Shown: positions 27,373-37,863, counted from the stretch's first letter. The stretch is 64,000 nt of DNA from an uncultured Acidimicrobiaceae bacterium (GCA_913030665.1 CAJWFS010000001.1:17164-81163); one strand, 5' to 3'. A program made the numbers and translations. Notes: generated by a model not told the origin, from the letters alone.

Positions 27373-27903
27373 TCAGCCGGAGATCTCCACCTGTCGCGTG
27401 CCGGCTTCGACGGCGAGCCTGTCGGCCTCGTCATTCCACCTGTCGCCCGAGTGTCCCTTCACCCACCGGAAGTCCACGTTCCCCCGGGAACGCACCGCCT
27501 CGATGAGTGGCTCCCAGATCTCACGGTTGGCCACCGGTTCGCGCTTGGAGTTCACCCAGCCCTTGCGGAGCCACTTCTCCCACCAGCCGTCCCGGAAGCA
27601 GTGCACCACGTAGGTCGAGTCACTGACGATCAGCAGCGGCCCGTCGAAGGCCCGGACGGCCTCAAAGGTGGCCGTCAACTCCATCCGCTGGTTGGTGGTC
27701 CTCTCATCGAATCCGGCTGCGAACGGGCCATCGGGCACCACCCACGCCCATCCGCCCGGGCCTGGATTCCCCGAACACGCACCATCCGTGTAGACGACTA
27801 CACGCTCGGGCTCGGGCCTCTCCTCGGCCGACGACGCCGACCTGGTTTCCCGGGGGGGCTGATTCTCATTCGGATCCTCGAACAGGCGATTGGGGCTGGG
27901 CAC
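27373..27903 (-). CDS. rnhA: Ribonuclease HI
   Basis: VVVYTDGACSGNPGPGGWAWV, NQRMELTATFEAVRAF, IVSDSTYVVHC, VKGHSGDRWNDEADRLA. Confidence 0.95.
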   Translation of the reverse strand: MPSPNRLFEDPNENQPPRETRSASSAEERPEPERVVVYTDGACSGNPGPGGWAWVVPDGPFAAGFDERTTNQRMELTATFEAVRAFDGPLLIVSDSTYVVHCFRDGWWEKWLRKGWVNSKREPVANREIWEPLIEAVRSRGNVDFRWVKGHSGDRWNDEADRLAVEAGTRQVEISG

Positions 27904-28047
27904 GGTAGGCGACCCTACGGGGAGCGCCGCCAGTGGAGGTGGAGGTCACCCGCGGCAGCGCCTACATGCCCACAACCGCTCGCCTGATTCGCCCATACCG
28001 CTCTGGCGGCGAGTCCGCCAGCGGAACCGGCATGGCAAGATGCGGGC

Positions 28048-30801
28048 ATGATCGACGGTTTCACGCACCAGCTCCCGGACGCCGATCCGGCCGAGACGAA
28101 GGAGTGGGTCGACTCCTTTGACGCCATGGTCGACAGGTCGGGTCGACGCCGCGCCCGCTACATGCTGGCCAAGCTCCTAGAACGGGCAGGTGAGCTGAAC
28201 GTCGGCAACTCCCCGCCAACCTGGACCCCGTACGTCAACACGATCGCCACCGAGGATCAGCCGTGGTTCCCGGGCGACGAGTTCATCGAACGCCGCATCC
28301 GGGCCTTCATACGTTGGAACGCCGCGGCAATGGTGATCAACGCCAACAAGGCGGCCGACGGCATCGGCGGTCACCTCTCCACCTTCGCCTCCTCGGCCTC
28401 CCTCTACGAGGTGGGGTTCAACTGGTTCTTCCGCGGCAAGGACGACGGTCGGCCCGGCGACCACGTCTACTTCCAGGGCCACGCCGCCCCCGGCGTCTAC
28501 GCCCGGGCCTACCTGGAACGACGGCTCACGGAGCAGCACCTGAACGGCTTCCGAATGGAGATCGGTGGTGGGGGCCTGTCCAGCTACCCCCACCCCCGGC
28601 TCATGCCCGACTTCTGGGAGTTCCCCACCGTGTCGATGGGCCTCGGCCCCATCAACTCCATCTACCACGCCCGCTTCAACAGGTACATGCAGAGCCGCCG
28701 GATCGACGAGACGTCCGAGAGCCGCGTGTTCTGCTTCGTGGGCGACGGCGAGTGCGACGAGCCCGAGACGCTGGGCGCCATCTCGCTGGCTGGCCGGTCT
28801 GGCCTCGGCAACCTGATCTGGATCGTCAACTGCAACCTGCAACGTCTGGACGGCCCGGTCCGCGGCAACGGCCAGATCATCCAGGAGCTGGAGGGCGTGT
28901 TCCGCGGTGCCGGGTGGAACGTCCTGAAGGTCATCTGGGGATCCGAATGGGACGAACTGATCCACAAGGACGTGGACGGCATTCTGCTCAATAAGTTCAA
29001 CACGACGGTCGATGGCGAGTACCAGCGCCTGGCCGTGGAGGGAGGCGACTACATCAGGGAGCACTTCTTCGGACCCGATCCCCGTCTGCGGGCCATGGTC
29101 GAGCACCTTTCCGACGAGGAGTTGGACGCTCTGCCCCGCGGCGGCCACGACTACCAGAAGATCTACGCCGCCTACCGCAACGCCACCGAGGAGAACGAAG
29201 CCCCGACAGTGATCCTGGCCAAGACCATCAAGGGCTGGACGCTGGGCGAGGGCTTCGAGGCCCGGAACTCCACCCACCAGATCAAGAAGATGACCAAGGA
29301 CGAGCTGCTGGCCCTGCGGGAGCGTCTCCACCTGGTCGACGAGATCCCCGAGTCGGCCCTCGAGGGCGACAGGGCTCCCTACTACAGGCCAGACGAAGAC
29401 AGCCCCGAGCACGAGTACATGGTGCAGCGGCGCCGGGCCCTCGGCGGGTCCATCCCCAAGCGGCGGATCCGCAACAGGCGACCCCTCACGCTGCCCGACC
29501 CGTCGGTGTTCACCGGCCTCACCAAGGGATCCGAGGGACGGGCCGTGTCGACCACCATGGCCATGACGGGCCTGCTCCGGAACCTCATGCGCGACGAGGC
29601 GTTCGGACCCCGCGTGGTGCCCATCGTCCCGGACGAGGCCCGCACGTTCGGCATGGACTCGCTGTTCCGGGAGTTCGGCATCTACGCACCGTTCGGCCAG
29701 CTCTACGAGCCGGTCGACCATGAGCTGCTGCTGTCGTACACCGAGAGCACGGACGGGCAGCTCATCGAGGAGGGCATAACCGAGTGCGGGTCGATGTCCA
29801 GCTTCATCGCAGCCGGCACCAGCTACGCCAACCTCGGCGTCCCGATGGTGCCGTTCTACACCTTCTACTCGATGTTCGGCTTCCAGCGCGTAGGCGACTC
29901 GATCTGGTCGGCGGCCGACTCCAGGGCCCGCGGGTTCATGCTCGGCGCCACCGCCGGACGCACCACCCTTGCCGGTGAGGGCCTGCAGCACCAGGACGGA
30001 CACAGCCTCCTGCTGGCCGCCACAGTGCCGGCCTGCCAGGCCTTCGACCCTGCCTTCGCCTACGAGCTGGCGGCAGTCATAGACGACGGCCTGCAACGCA
30101 TGTACGGACACGAGGATCCCCACTTCAACGAGGACGTCTTCTACTACATCACCCTCTACAACGAGGCATACGAGATGCCGTCCCGTCCGGACCACGTCAC
30201 CGACGCGGACGTGGTCCGAGGGCTCTACCAATGGGCCGACGCTCCCGACCGCCCCGTGACAGCCACCCTCATGTTCTCAGGTTCAGCCCAGGGAGCGGCC
30301 CGGGAAGCAGCCGACGAGTTGGCCGAACGCTGGGGCGTGGGTGTAGACCTCTGGAGCGCCACCTCCTACAAGAGACTCAGGGAGGAGGCCCTCGCCGTGG
30401 AGCGCCACAACCGACTGCATCCCACCGCTCCCGTCGAGGTACCCCTGATCACCCGGCTGCTGGCCGAGGGCGAGGGCCCGGTGGTGGCGGTCACGGACTT
30501 CCAGAAGCTGTTGCCCGGCCAGGTGGCCAGATGGATCCCTCGTCCCTTCCACACGCTGGGAACCGACGGCTTCGGGCGCAGCGACACACGAGAGGCCCTA
30601 CGCAGGTTCTTCGAAGTGGACACCGGCCATGTCGTGGTGGCCGTGCTGCACGCCCTCGCCCGGGAGGGCACAATCGAGGCGTCGCTGGTGGCCGAGGCCA
30701 TTGCCCACCACGGCCTCGACGTGGACATCGCCGATCCGGGCCGCCACGACACCGTTCCAGCCACGGGTCACGGTGTCGGACGGGAACACTCCCCCGAGTG
30801 A
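28048..30801 (+). CDS. aceE: Pyruvate dehydrogenase E1 component (homodimeric type)
   Basis: GGHLSTFASSASLYEVGFNWFFRG, GDGECDEPETLGAISLAGR, LDGPVRGNGQIIQELEGVFRGAGWNV. Confidence 0.97.
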   Translation: MIDGFTHQLPDADPAETKEWVDSFDAMVDRSGRRRARYMLAKLLERAGELNVGNSPPTWTPYVNTIATEDQPWFPGDEFIERRIRAFIRWNAAAMVINANKAADGIGGHLSTFASSASLYEVGFNWFFRGKDDGRPGDHVYFQGHAAPGVYARAYLERRLTEQHLNGFRMEIGGGGLSSYPHPRLMPDFWEFPTVSMGLGPINSIYHARFNRYMQSRRIDETSESRVFCFVGDGECDEPETLGAISLAGRSGLGNLIWIVNCNLQRLDGPVRGNGQIIQELEGVFRGAGWNVLKVIWGSEWDELIHKDVDGILLNKFNTTVDGEYQRLAVEGGDYIREHFFGPDPRLRAMVEHLSDEELDALPRGGHDYQKIYAAYRNATEENEAPTVILAKTIKGWTLGEGFEARNSTHQIKKMTKDELLALRERLHLVDEIPESALEGDRAPYYRPDEDSPEHEYMVQRRRALGGSIPKRRIRNRRPLTLPDPSVFTGLTKGSEGRAVSTTMAMTGLLRNLMRDEAFGPRVVPIVPDEARTFGMDSLFREFGIYAPFGQLYEPVDHELLLSYTESTDGQLIEEGITECGSMSSFIAAGTSYANLGVPMVPFYTFYSMFGFQRVGDSIWSAADSRARGFMLGATAGRTTLAGEGLQHQDGHSLLLAATVPACQAFDPAFAYELAAVIDDGLQRMYGHEDPHFNEDVFYYITLYNEAYEMPSRPDHVTDADVVRGLYQWADAPDRPVTATLMFSGSAQGAAREAADELAERWGVGVDLWSATSYKRLREEALAVERHNRLHPTAPVEVPLITRLLAEGEGPVVAVTDFQKLLPGQVARWIPRPFHTLGTDGFGRSDTREALRRFFEVDTGHVVVAVLHALAREGTIEASLVAEAIAHHGLDVDIADPGRHDTVPATGHGVGREHSPE

Positions 30802-30848
30802 GCCCGCTATCAGCCCGTGCCCCGGGTCGTCAGCGGTAGGTTCGCTCC

Positions 30849-31445
30849 ATGACCGCACCACCATCCCGGCCCGTCGGCACGCTTGCCATCACCGGTGACG
30901 ACGACGCGGACCGCCTGCTCAACACCGACCCGCTGGCCCTGCTGGTCGGAATGCTGCTCGACCAGCAGGTGCCCATGGAGTGGGCCTTCCGCGGACCCGC
31001 CACCCTGCTCGATCGGCTCGGACGACTCGACGCTGCATCCATCGCCGACATGGACCCGGAGGCCTTCCTCGAGGCCTGCCGGACCAAGCCTGCCATCCAC
31101 AGGTTCCCCAACTCGATGGCCGGACGGATCCAGGACCTCTGCCGCCACCTGATGGAGAACCACGACGGCGACGCGGCCGATGTCTGGGAGGGAGCCGCCG
31201 ACGGTGCCGACCTGGCCCGGCGACTCCGGGCCCTGCCCGGCTACGGCGCCGAGAAGACGAAGATCTTCGTGGCCATCCTGGCGAAGCGGATGGACGTTGC
31301 TCCTGACGGGTGGAGGGCGGCGGCCGGACCCTTCGCCGATGACGTGCCCAGGTCCGTGGCCGACATCGACGGCCCCGAGGCACTGGAAGGCGTGCGCGCC
31401 TGGAAGAAGGCCCAGAAGGCGGCCGGAAAGACCAAGCAGCAGTGA
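30849..31445 (+). CDS. HhH-GPD-type base-excision repair protein
   Basis: DPLALLVGMLLDQQVPMEWAFRGPATL..., LPGYGAEKTKIFVAIL helix-hairpin-helix. Confidence 0.82.
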   Translation: MTAPPSRPVGTLAITGDDDADRLLNTDPLALLVGMLLDQQVPMEWAFRGPATLLDRLGRLDAASIADMDPEAFLEACRTKPAIHRFPNSMAGRIQDLCRHLMENHDGDAADVWEGAADGADLARRLRALPGYGAEKTKIFVAILAKRMDVAPDGWRAAAGPFADDVPRSVADIDGPEALEGVRAWKKAQKAAGKTKQQ

Positions 31446-31477
31446 GGACCAGTGTCAGGCGCAGGTAGGCCCTGGCC

Positions 31478-32428
31478 CTAGAGCCGGAGGTCTCCCCGTT
31501 CGGCAGCCTCCACGAACCAGGCATACGTGGAGACAATCCCCTCCGTCAGGCTGGTTTGCGCCGTCCAACCCAGGCCGGCCAGCTTGGACACGTCCAGCAC
31601 CTTGCGGGGCATTCCGTCGGGCATGGAGGCATCAAAGGCCAGATCGGCACCGGGGTGCACTAGATCGCGAACCGTCTCGGCCAACTCCCGGATGGTCAGG
31701 TCCACACCGGTCCCCACGTTGACGTGACCGGGCGCCGAGTACCCATCCATCAGGAACAGGCAGGCATCGGCGAGGTCGTCCACGTGCAGGAACTCGCGCC
31801 GTGCGTTGCCGGTCCCCCAGACCCCGACCGTGGCCTCACCCGCCTCCCTCGCCTCGTGGAAGCGGCGCATCAGGGCCGGTAGGACATGCCCACCCTCCAG
31901 GTCAAAGTTGTCCCCCGGTCCGTACAGGTTGGTCGGCATGGCGGAGATGAAGTCGTCCCCGTACTGCCGCCGGTACGTCTCGCAGAGCTTGATGCCGACG
32001 ATCTTGGCCAGGGCGTAGCCCTCGTTGGTCGGCTCCAGGGCCCCGCTCAGCAACGCCTCCTCCATGATCGGCTGTTCGGCCAACCTCGGGTAGATGCACG
32101 AGCTCCCCAGGTACAGCAACTTCTCGACACCGATCCTGTGGGCGGCCTGTACCACCGTGCCGTGGATCATCAGGTTGTCGTAGAGGAACTCTGCCGGACG
32201 GCTGGTGTTGGCGTGGATCCCACCCACCGTGCCGGCCACCAGGAATACGTACCTCGGACGTTCCACGTCAAACCAGGAGTCCACCGCCGACTGGTCACGC
32301 AGGTCCAGAACCTCGCGGCCGACCGTCCGGAGGTCGGTGAAGCCTTCGGCCTCCAGGCGGCGGACGATGGCGGAACCGACGAGACCGCGGTGGCCGGCCA
32401 CGAAGACCGGAGCGTGTCGGTCGAGCAT
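31478..32428 (-). CDS. fcl: GDP-L-fucose synthase
   Basis: FVAGHRGLVGSAIVRRLE, VAGTVGGIHANTSRPAEFLYDNLMIH, LGSSCIYPRLAEQPI, YALAKIVGIKLCETYRRQYG, MPTNLYGPGDNFD. Confidence 0.95.
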   Translation of the reverse strand: MLDRHAPVFVAGHRGLVGSAIVRRLEAEGFTDLRTVGREVLDLRDQSAVDSWFDVERPRYVFLVAGTVGGIHANTSRPAEFLYDNLMIHGTVVQAAHRIGVEKLLYLGSSCIYPRLAEQPIMEEALLSGALEPTNEGYALAKIVGIKLCETYRRQYGDDFISAMPTNLYGPGDNFDLEGGHVLPALMRRFHEAREAGEATVGVWGTGNARREFLHVDDLADACLFLMDGYSAPGHVNVGTGVDLTIRELAETVRDLVHPGADLAFDASMPDGMPRKVLDVSKLAGLGWTAQTSLTEGIVSTYAWFVEAAERGDLRL

Positions 32429-32453
32429 GCTGCGACGCTAGTCCTGCAGGGCT

Positions 32454-32969
32454 CTAGCCCCGTGGGGCCGTCGGGTCGACCCGATCGCCACCGGGACCGC
32501 CGACCGGCCCACCAGCCGGACCACCAATGGCCCCCATCGCCACCAGGTAGGTACCGAGCAGGTCGGCCACCATCGCAACCGCCAGGGCGTCGAATGGATC
32601 GGATCGTTCCAGTCCCCGGGCGACCACGTGGTCGAGGGCGTCGTCCAGTGGGGCCACCACCCGCCCCTCGGCATCGCCGGCGCCATCCGCCAGCGCCTCG
32701 TCACCAAGGTCCTGGCCGTGCGTGGTCGCCAACCCGGCCTCGGCGAAGGACTCCAGGTACCAGCCGACCACATCGACCACGTCGTCGCGGCTGAGCTCGC
32801 CGGCGGCCTCCTCCGGGAGCCTCTCGGCTATCCAGTCGACGGCGTCGTCGACCTCCAGCACGGCAGGCAGCGCCGTGTTCTCGAGGCGGCCCACTGCGGA
32901 TCCGACCGCGTATATGGCGATGCCGGCAACCAGCAGCGCTCCGATGGCCAGAAACAACCAGGTCATCAT
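32454..32969 (-). CDS. Hypothetical protein with N-terminal TM helix
   Basis: MMTWLFLAIGALLVAGIAIYAVGSAVGRLENTALPAVLEVDDAVDWIAERLPEE... Confidence 0.7.
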   Translation of the reverse strand: MMTWLFLAIGALLVAGIAIYAVGSAVGRLENTALPAVLEVDDAVDWIAERLPEEAAGELSRDDVVDVVGWYLESFAEAGLATTHGQDLGDEALADGAGDAEGRVVAPLDDALDHVVARGLERSDPFDALAVAMVADLLGTYLVAMGAIGGPAGGPVGGPGGDRVDPTAPRG

Positions 32970-33100
32970 GTGATCATGCCAGCCACGCCTGCCCTGCCGT
33001 GGCAGGCGCAAAGCCGGACCACAACGGGCTCACGACCGCGGACGGCAACGCCCCCTGGACAGCGCCACGGTTGGTGTGGGGCAATAGCCCCGGTACCGGC

Positions 33101-34222
33101 TCAGATGCCGATGCGCTGGGCCAGCAGCTCGCGGTGGTAGGTCGGGTCGCCGAACAGCAGCTCGGAACTCTTGGCACGCTTGAAGTACAGGTGAGCGGAG
33201 TGCTCCCACGTGAAGCCGATGCCGCCATGGATCTGGATGTTCTCGGCGGTGGTATGGAAGTAGGCCTCCGAGCAGTACGCCTTGGCCAGCGACGCCACCG
33301 AGGGCAGCTCGTCGTTCAACTCCGCCGCGCACCAACCTGCGTAGTAGGCGGCCGACTTGGCCGACTCGACCTCGAGGAGCATGTCGGCGCACTTGTGCTT
33401 GATTGCCTGGAAGCTGCCGATGGGCCGACCGAACTGCACCCGGTCCTTGGCGTACTGCACCGCTGTGTCCAGGCAGATCTGGGCGCCACCTACCTGCTCG
33501 GCGGCCAGGGCCACCGCTGCGAGGTCCAGAACACGCTCCAGAACGGTCCAGCCGCCACCCTCGGCGCCGATCATGGTTGCCGCCACCCCGTCGAACTCCA
33601 GACGGGCCTGCTTGCGGGTCATGTCCATGGTGGCCAGGGCGGTCCGCGTCAGGCCCGCTGCATCGCCATCGACCTTGAACAACGAAATGCCGTTGGCGGT
33701 GCGGGCAGCCACCAGCACGAGGCTGGCGATGTGACCGTCCAGCACGTACATCTTCGTCCCGGAGAGCGACCATCCATCACCGTCAGCCGTTGCCTCCATG
33801 GTGATGCCGGCCTCGTCCCAGCGACCGCTCTCCTCGGTGAAGGCAAGCGTTGCGATGGTCTCGCCGGATGCGATCCCGGGAAGCAGATCGGCCTTGGCAC
33901 CGTCGTCGCCGGAGTGGATGAGGGTGTTGGCGGCCAGCACCACGGTTGAGAAGAACGGCGCGCACAGCAGGGAGCGACCCATCTCCTCGAGGACCACGAT
34001 CAGCTCCACGTAGCCGAACCCCTGCCCGCCGTACTCCTCGGGGATGATCAGGCTCTGGAGGCCCAGCTGCTCGGCCATCATCGACCAGGTAGCGGCGTCG
34101 TATCCGCTCTCGGTCTCCATCAACTCACGGACGGTGGCCTCCGCCGAGTAGTTCTCGAGGAACTGTCGGACGAACTCCCGTAGCTGCTCCTGCTCTTCGC
34201 TGAAGGCGAAGTTCATGTGCAC
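33101..34222 (-). CDS. Acyl-CoA dehydrogenase family protein
   Basis: FSEEQEQLREFVRQFLEN, IPEEYGGQGFGYVEL, LAFTEESGRWD, GRPIGSFQAIKHKCADM, IQIHGGIGFTWEHSAHLYFKRAK. Confidence 0.93.
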   Translation of the reverse strand: MHMNFAFSEEQEQLREFVRQFLENYSAEATVRELMETESGYDAATWSMMAEQLGLQSLIIPEEYGGQGFGYVELIVVLEEMGRSLLCAPFFSTVVLAANTLIHSGDDGAKADLLPGIASGETIATLAFTEESGRWDEAGITMEATADGDGWSLSGTKMYVLDGHIASLVLVAARTANGISLFKVDGDAAGLTRTALATMDMTRKQARLEFDGVAATMIGAEGGGWTVLERVLDLAAVALAAEQVGGAQICLDTAVQYAKDRVQFGRPIGSFQAIKHKCADMLLEVESAKSAAYYAGWCAAELNDELPSVASLAKAYCSEAYFHTTAENIQIHGGIGFTWEHSAHLYFKRAKSSELLFGDPTYHRELLAQRIGI

Positions 34223-34505
34223 ACTCCTGCTCTATCTATCTCGACTTGTGATCTGGGTTGCCGGCCGCGACTCGTGACCCGCTCTGTCGGTTTCGCCTGC
34301 CGTCCGCGACTGGTTGGGCGGCCCCGCTGACAGATCCGACCGCTTCGTTCTACCAGTCCTCCACCTTCTCGGCGACATCGGGCGTCATGGCCACCCGTCA
34401 CAACACTCCCCGCTGCCGAACGACATCGCCGCTCCGGACGGGAGAGCCGACATCCGCAGGCGGGCGGGCTGGCCTGCGTCGCTGCGCGGGCACCATGATG
34501 GCCCC

Positions 34506-35198
34506 ATGAGCGACCAGCCCACCACCCCGACGTCTCCGCATGCCGGGCCCTGCAGCCACACCGACCATCCCCGACCCGGCGTCGAGGGGGCGGCACTGCA
34601 CTGGTGCGATGAGCAAGCCGAGATCCACCGCATCGTGGTCGGCGACTACGTAAACAACGTGTTCGTGCTGCGCTGTCGCCAGACCGGCGAATCCGTGCTG
34701 ATCGATGCCGCCAACGAGCACGACAAGCTGCTCGAGCTGTGCCGCTCCCTGGACGTCCGCTCCGTGCTCGAGACCCATGGACACTTCGACCACATCCAGG
34801 CCGTACCGGCGGTCCGGGAAGCCGGCTACCGGGTCGCCGTCACCGCCGCCGACGCAGCGATGCTCCCCTCCTACGACGACATCCTCGAGGACGAGTCCGT
34901 CATCCAGGTGGGGCGCCTGAGGCTCCACACCATCTGCACGCCCGGCCACACGCCCGGGTCCATCTGCTTCCGCCTGGAGGGGTCACCGGTCCTGTTCTCC
35001 GGCGACACACTGTTCCCTGGAGGCCCGGGCACCACAACCTTCGAGGGTGGGGACTTCACCACCATCATCGAGTCCATCGATCGGCGACTGTTCGCCGGGA
35101 TCCACCCCGACACCATCGTGATGCCTGGCCACGGCAACGACACCACGATCGGAGCCGAGCGGCCCAGCATGGACGAGTGGGTGGCCCGGGGCTGGTGA
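34506..35198 (+). CDS. MBL-fold metallo-hydrolase
   Basis: ETHGHFDHIQAVPAV (HxHxDH-type), CTPGHTPGSICF, LFSGDTLFPGGPGTT, VMPGHGNDTTIG. Confidence 0.92.
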   Translation: MSDQPTTPTSPHAGPCSHTDHPRPGVEGAALHWCDEQAEIHRIVVGDYVNNVFVLRCRQTGESVLIDAANEHDKLLELCRSLDVRSVLETHGHFDHIQAVPAVREAGYRVAVTAADAAMLPSYDDILEDESVIQVGRLRLHTICTPGHTPGSICFRLEGSPVLFSGDTLFPGGPGTTTFEGGDFTTIIESIDRRLFAGIHPDTIVMPGHGNDTTIGAERPSMDEWVARGW

Positions 35199-35225
35199 AC
35201 GCCCTCCGGGTACCGGTCCGAACCG

Positions 35226-35252
35226 AATTACTCCTATCGCCATAGTGGTAAT
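35226..35252. promoter_or_regulatory. Palindromic candidate operator upstream of sufC1-sufS-sufU
   Basis: AATTACTCCTAT-CGCC-ATAGTGGTAAT; half-site matches the site at 40831-40863. Confidence 0.6.
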
Positions 35253-35277
35253 CGGGGCGCCTCCCTAGACTTGAACC

Positions 35278-36069
35278 ATGGCTGAGCCAACCGCCGCCGA
35301 CGCGACCCCGCTGTTCGAGATCGAAGGCCTCCACGCCTCAACCACCGATGGCATCGAGATCCTCAAGGGGGTCGACCTCGTGGTCGGCCACGGTGAGGTT
35401 CACGCCCTCATGGGTCCGAACGGCTCAGGGAAGTCGACGCTGGCCTCGGTCCTGCTGGGAAGCCCCGAATACGTCGTGACCGCCGGTTCCATCAGGTTCC
35501 GGAGCGACGAGATCACCGACTGGCCTCCCGACGTGCGCGGCAAGGCCGGGATCTTCCTTGCCTTCCAGTACCCGCTCGAGATCGCCGGCGTGTCGGTCAT
35601 CAACTTCCTCCGGCAGTCCCTGTCGGCCCGCAAGGGCATCGACCTCTCGGTCCTGGAGCTCCGGCTGTCGATCATGGACTGGATGGCCCGCCTCGGCATG
35701 GACCCGTCGTTCGCCGACCGCTGTGTCAACGAGGGCTTCTCAGGTGGCGAGAAGAAGCGCAACGAGATTCTTCAGATGGCCATCCTGGAACCCGAGATGG
35801 CCATCCTGGACGAGACCGACTCGGGTCTCGACATCGACGCCCTAAAGGTGGTCGCCGAAGGCGTAGCCGAGGTGCGGCGTGACCGCCCGGGCCTCGGAGT
35901 GCTGGCCATCACCCACTACCAGCGGCTGCTGGACCACCTACAGCCCGACGTGGTCCACATCCTCATGGACGGTCGGATCGTGGAATACGGTGGTCCGGAG
36001 ATCGCCGAACGGCTCGAACGTGACGGCTATGACGCGTTCAGGGCCACCGGGTCGATCGCAACGGACTGA
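35278..36069 (+). CDS. sufC: Fe-S cluster assembly ATPase SufC (copy 1)
   Basis: HALMGPNGSGKSTLASVLLG, FLAFQYPLEIAGVS, FSGGEKKRNEILQMAILEPEMAILDETDSGLDIDALK. Confidence 0.95.
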   Translation: MAEPTAADATPLFEIEGLHASTTDGIEILKGVDLVVGHGEVHALMGPNGSGKSTLASVLLGSPEYVVTAGSIRFRSDEITDWPPDVRGKAGIFLAFQYPLEIAGVSVINFLRQSLSARKGIDLSVLELRLSIMDWMARLGMDPSFADRCVNEGFSGGEKKRNEILQMAILEPEMAILDETDSGLDIDALKVVAEGVAEVRRDRPGLGVLAITHYQRLLDHLQPDVVHILMDGRIVEYGGPEIAERLERDGYDAFRATGSIATD

Positions 36070-36082
36070 ATCTGCCTTCGCC

Positions 36083-37324
36083 ATGAGCACCGCCACCTTG
36101 GACACCACCACGGTCAAGGCCGACTTTCCCCTCCTGTCGCGCGAGGTGAACGGCCACCCCATCGTCTACCTCGACTCCGGTGCCACCTCGCAGAAGCCCC
36201 GGCAGGTCCTCGATGCTCTGAACAGGTACTACGAGGAGATCAACGCCAACATCCACCGCGGCGCCTACCTGATCGCTGAGCAGGCCACCACGGCGGTCGA
36301 GGACTCCCGTGCCGCCCTCGCCAGGTTCGTGGGTGCCTCCGCCGCGGAGGAGATCGTCTTCACCAAGAACGCCACCGAATCAATAAACCTGGTGGCCCAC
36401 TCGTGGGGCAGGTCAAACCTCTCCGAAGGCGACGTCGTTCTCCTGACCACCCTCGAGCACCACGCCAACATCGTCCCGTGGCACCAGTTGGCCGCCGAAC
36501 GCGGTGTCGTGATCCGGTGGATCCCCCTGGACGACGACGGCCGCCTGGACCTGACCGACCTCGACCATCTCCTGGATGGCGTGCGCCTCGTTGCCGTATC
36601 GGCCGCCTCCAACGTGCTCGGCACCCTGCCTCCGATCCGCCGGATCGCCGACGCCGCCCACGCCGTCGGCGCCCTCTGCCTGGTGGACGCCAGCCAGTGG
36701 GTCCCCCACTATCCGACCAACGTGGCTGACTGGGACTGTGACTTCATGGCCTTCACCGGCCACAAGATGTGCGGCCCGACAGGCATCGGACTGCTCTGGG
36801 GGCGCCGCGAGCTCCTAGATGCCATGCCGCCGTTCCTGGGTGGCGGCTCGATGATCCAGAATGTGACATTCGAGGGGTTCACACCAGCCGACGTTCCCAC
36901 CCGGTTCGAAGCTGGGACCCAGCCGATCGCGGAGATCGTCGGGCTGCACGCCGCCGTCGACTACCTGGAGGCGATCGGCATGGAGGCCGTCCGCCAGCAC
37001 GAGCTGGACCTCACCGCCTATGCCCTGCGGACCCTCATGGAGCGGTTTGGCGACGATCTGGCCATCCACGGCCCGCATGACCTCGAAAACCGCGGCGGAA
37101 TCCTCTCGTTCGCCTACCGGGACATCCACCCACACGACCTCAGCCAGGTGCTGGACCAGCACGGTGTGTGCGTTCGGGCCGGCCACCACTGCGCCAAGCC
37201 CCTCATGAAGGTGCTGGGCGTGAACGCCACGGCCCGTGCCTCCCTCTACCTCTACAACGACGAGTCCGACGTGGATGCCCTGGCCGACGGCCTGGCTGCC
37301 GCCGGCGACTTCTTCGCCTTCTAA
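36083..37324 (+). CDS. sufS: Cysteine desulfurase SufS
   Basis: VYLDSGATSQKPRQVLDALNRYYEEINANIHRGAY, LEHHANIVPWH, FTGHKMCGPTGIGLLWGR, RAGHHCAKPLM. Confidence 0.97.
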   Translation: MSTATLDTTTVKADFPLLSREVNGHPIVYLDSGATSQKPRQVLDALNRYYEEINANIHRGAYLIAEQATTAVEDSRAALARFVGASAAEEIVFTKNATESINLVAHSWGRSNLSEGDVVLLTTLEHHANIVPWHQLAAERGVVIRWIPLDDDGRLDLTDLDHLLDGVRLVAVSAASNVLGTLPPIRRIADAAHAVGALCLVDASQWVPHYPTNVADWDCDFMAFTGHKMCGPTGIGLLWGRRELLDAMPPFLGGGSMIQNVTFEGFTPADVPTRFEAGTQPIAEIVGLHAAVDYLEAIGMEAVRQHELDLTAYALRTLMERFGDDLAIHGPHDLENRGGILSFAYRDIHPHDLSQVLDQHGVCVRAGHHCAKPLMKVLGVNATARASLYLYNDESDVDALADGLAAAGDFFAF

Positions 37325-37370
37325 CCAGACCACCCCACCCGCACACCCCGCCCTAGGAGCATCCAGACAA

Positions 37371-37841
37371 ATGGCCGGACTTGAAGACCTCTACCGGGAG
37401 GTCATCTTGGATCACTACCGGAGCCCCCGGAACCGTGGAGAGCTGGAAACCCCGCCGGCCCTGATGGCCGAGGGGTTCAACCCGCTCTGCGGCGACGAGA
37501 TCCAGGTGTATCTGCTGCTCGAGGACGGTGTGATCGCCGAGATCCGCATCGGCGGACAGGGGTGCTCGATCAGCCAGTCGTCGGCCTCGATGATGAGCGC
37601 GGCGGTGCTCGGACGGACCCCCGATGGGGCCCGTGAGCTACTCCGGTCGTTCAAGGAGATGATGTCGATCCACGAGCACGGTCTGGATGGCGAGGCCATC
37701 TCGACGGATGACCAGCCTGGCGCCTCCGGACTCGGCGACCTCGAGGCCCTCCGGGGAGTGGTCAAGTTCCCGGTGCGCATCAAGTGCGCCACCCTGGGCT
37801 GGAACACCCTCGACCAGGTACTGGACCAGGCAGGCACCTGA
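37371..37841 (+). CDS. sufU: Fe-S cluster scaffold SufU
   Basis: LYREVILDHYRSPRNRG, NPLCGDEIQVYL, GCSISQSSASMMS, RIKCATLGWNTL. Confidence 0.95.
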   Translation: MAGLEDLYREVILDHYRSPRNRGELETPPALMAEGFNPLCGDEIQVYLLLEDGVIAEIRIGGQGCSISQSSASMMSAAVLGRTPDGARELLRSFKEMMSIHEHGLDGEAISTDDQPGASGLGDLEALRGVVKFPVRIKCATLGWNTLDQVLDQAGT

Positions 37842-37863
37842 ACCCGGGCTGCGGCCCGCCGAC

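Noticed and set aside
28177-30231. 684-aa minus-strand ORF antisense to aceE
   Set aside because: Mirror ORF in high-GC coding DNA; low-complexity H/V/D/G-rich translation with no family motifs, while the plus strand is clearly AceE.
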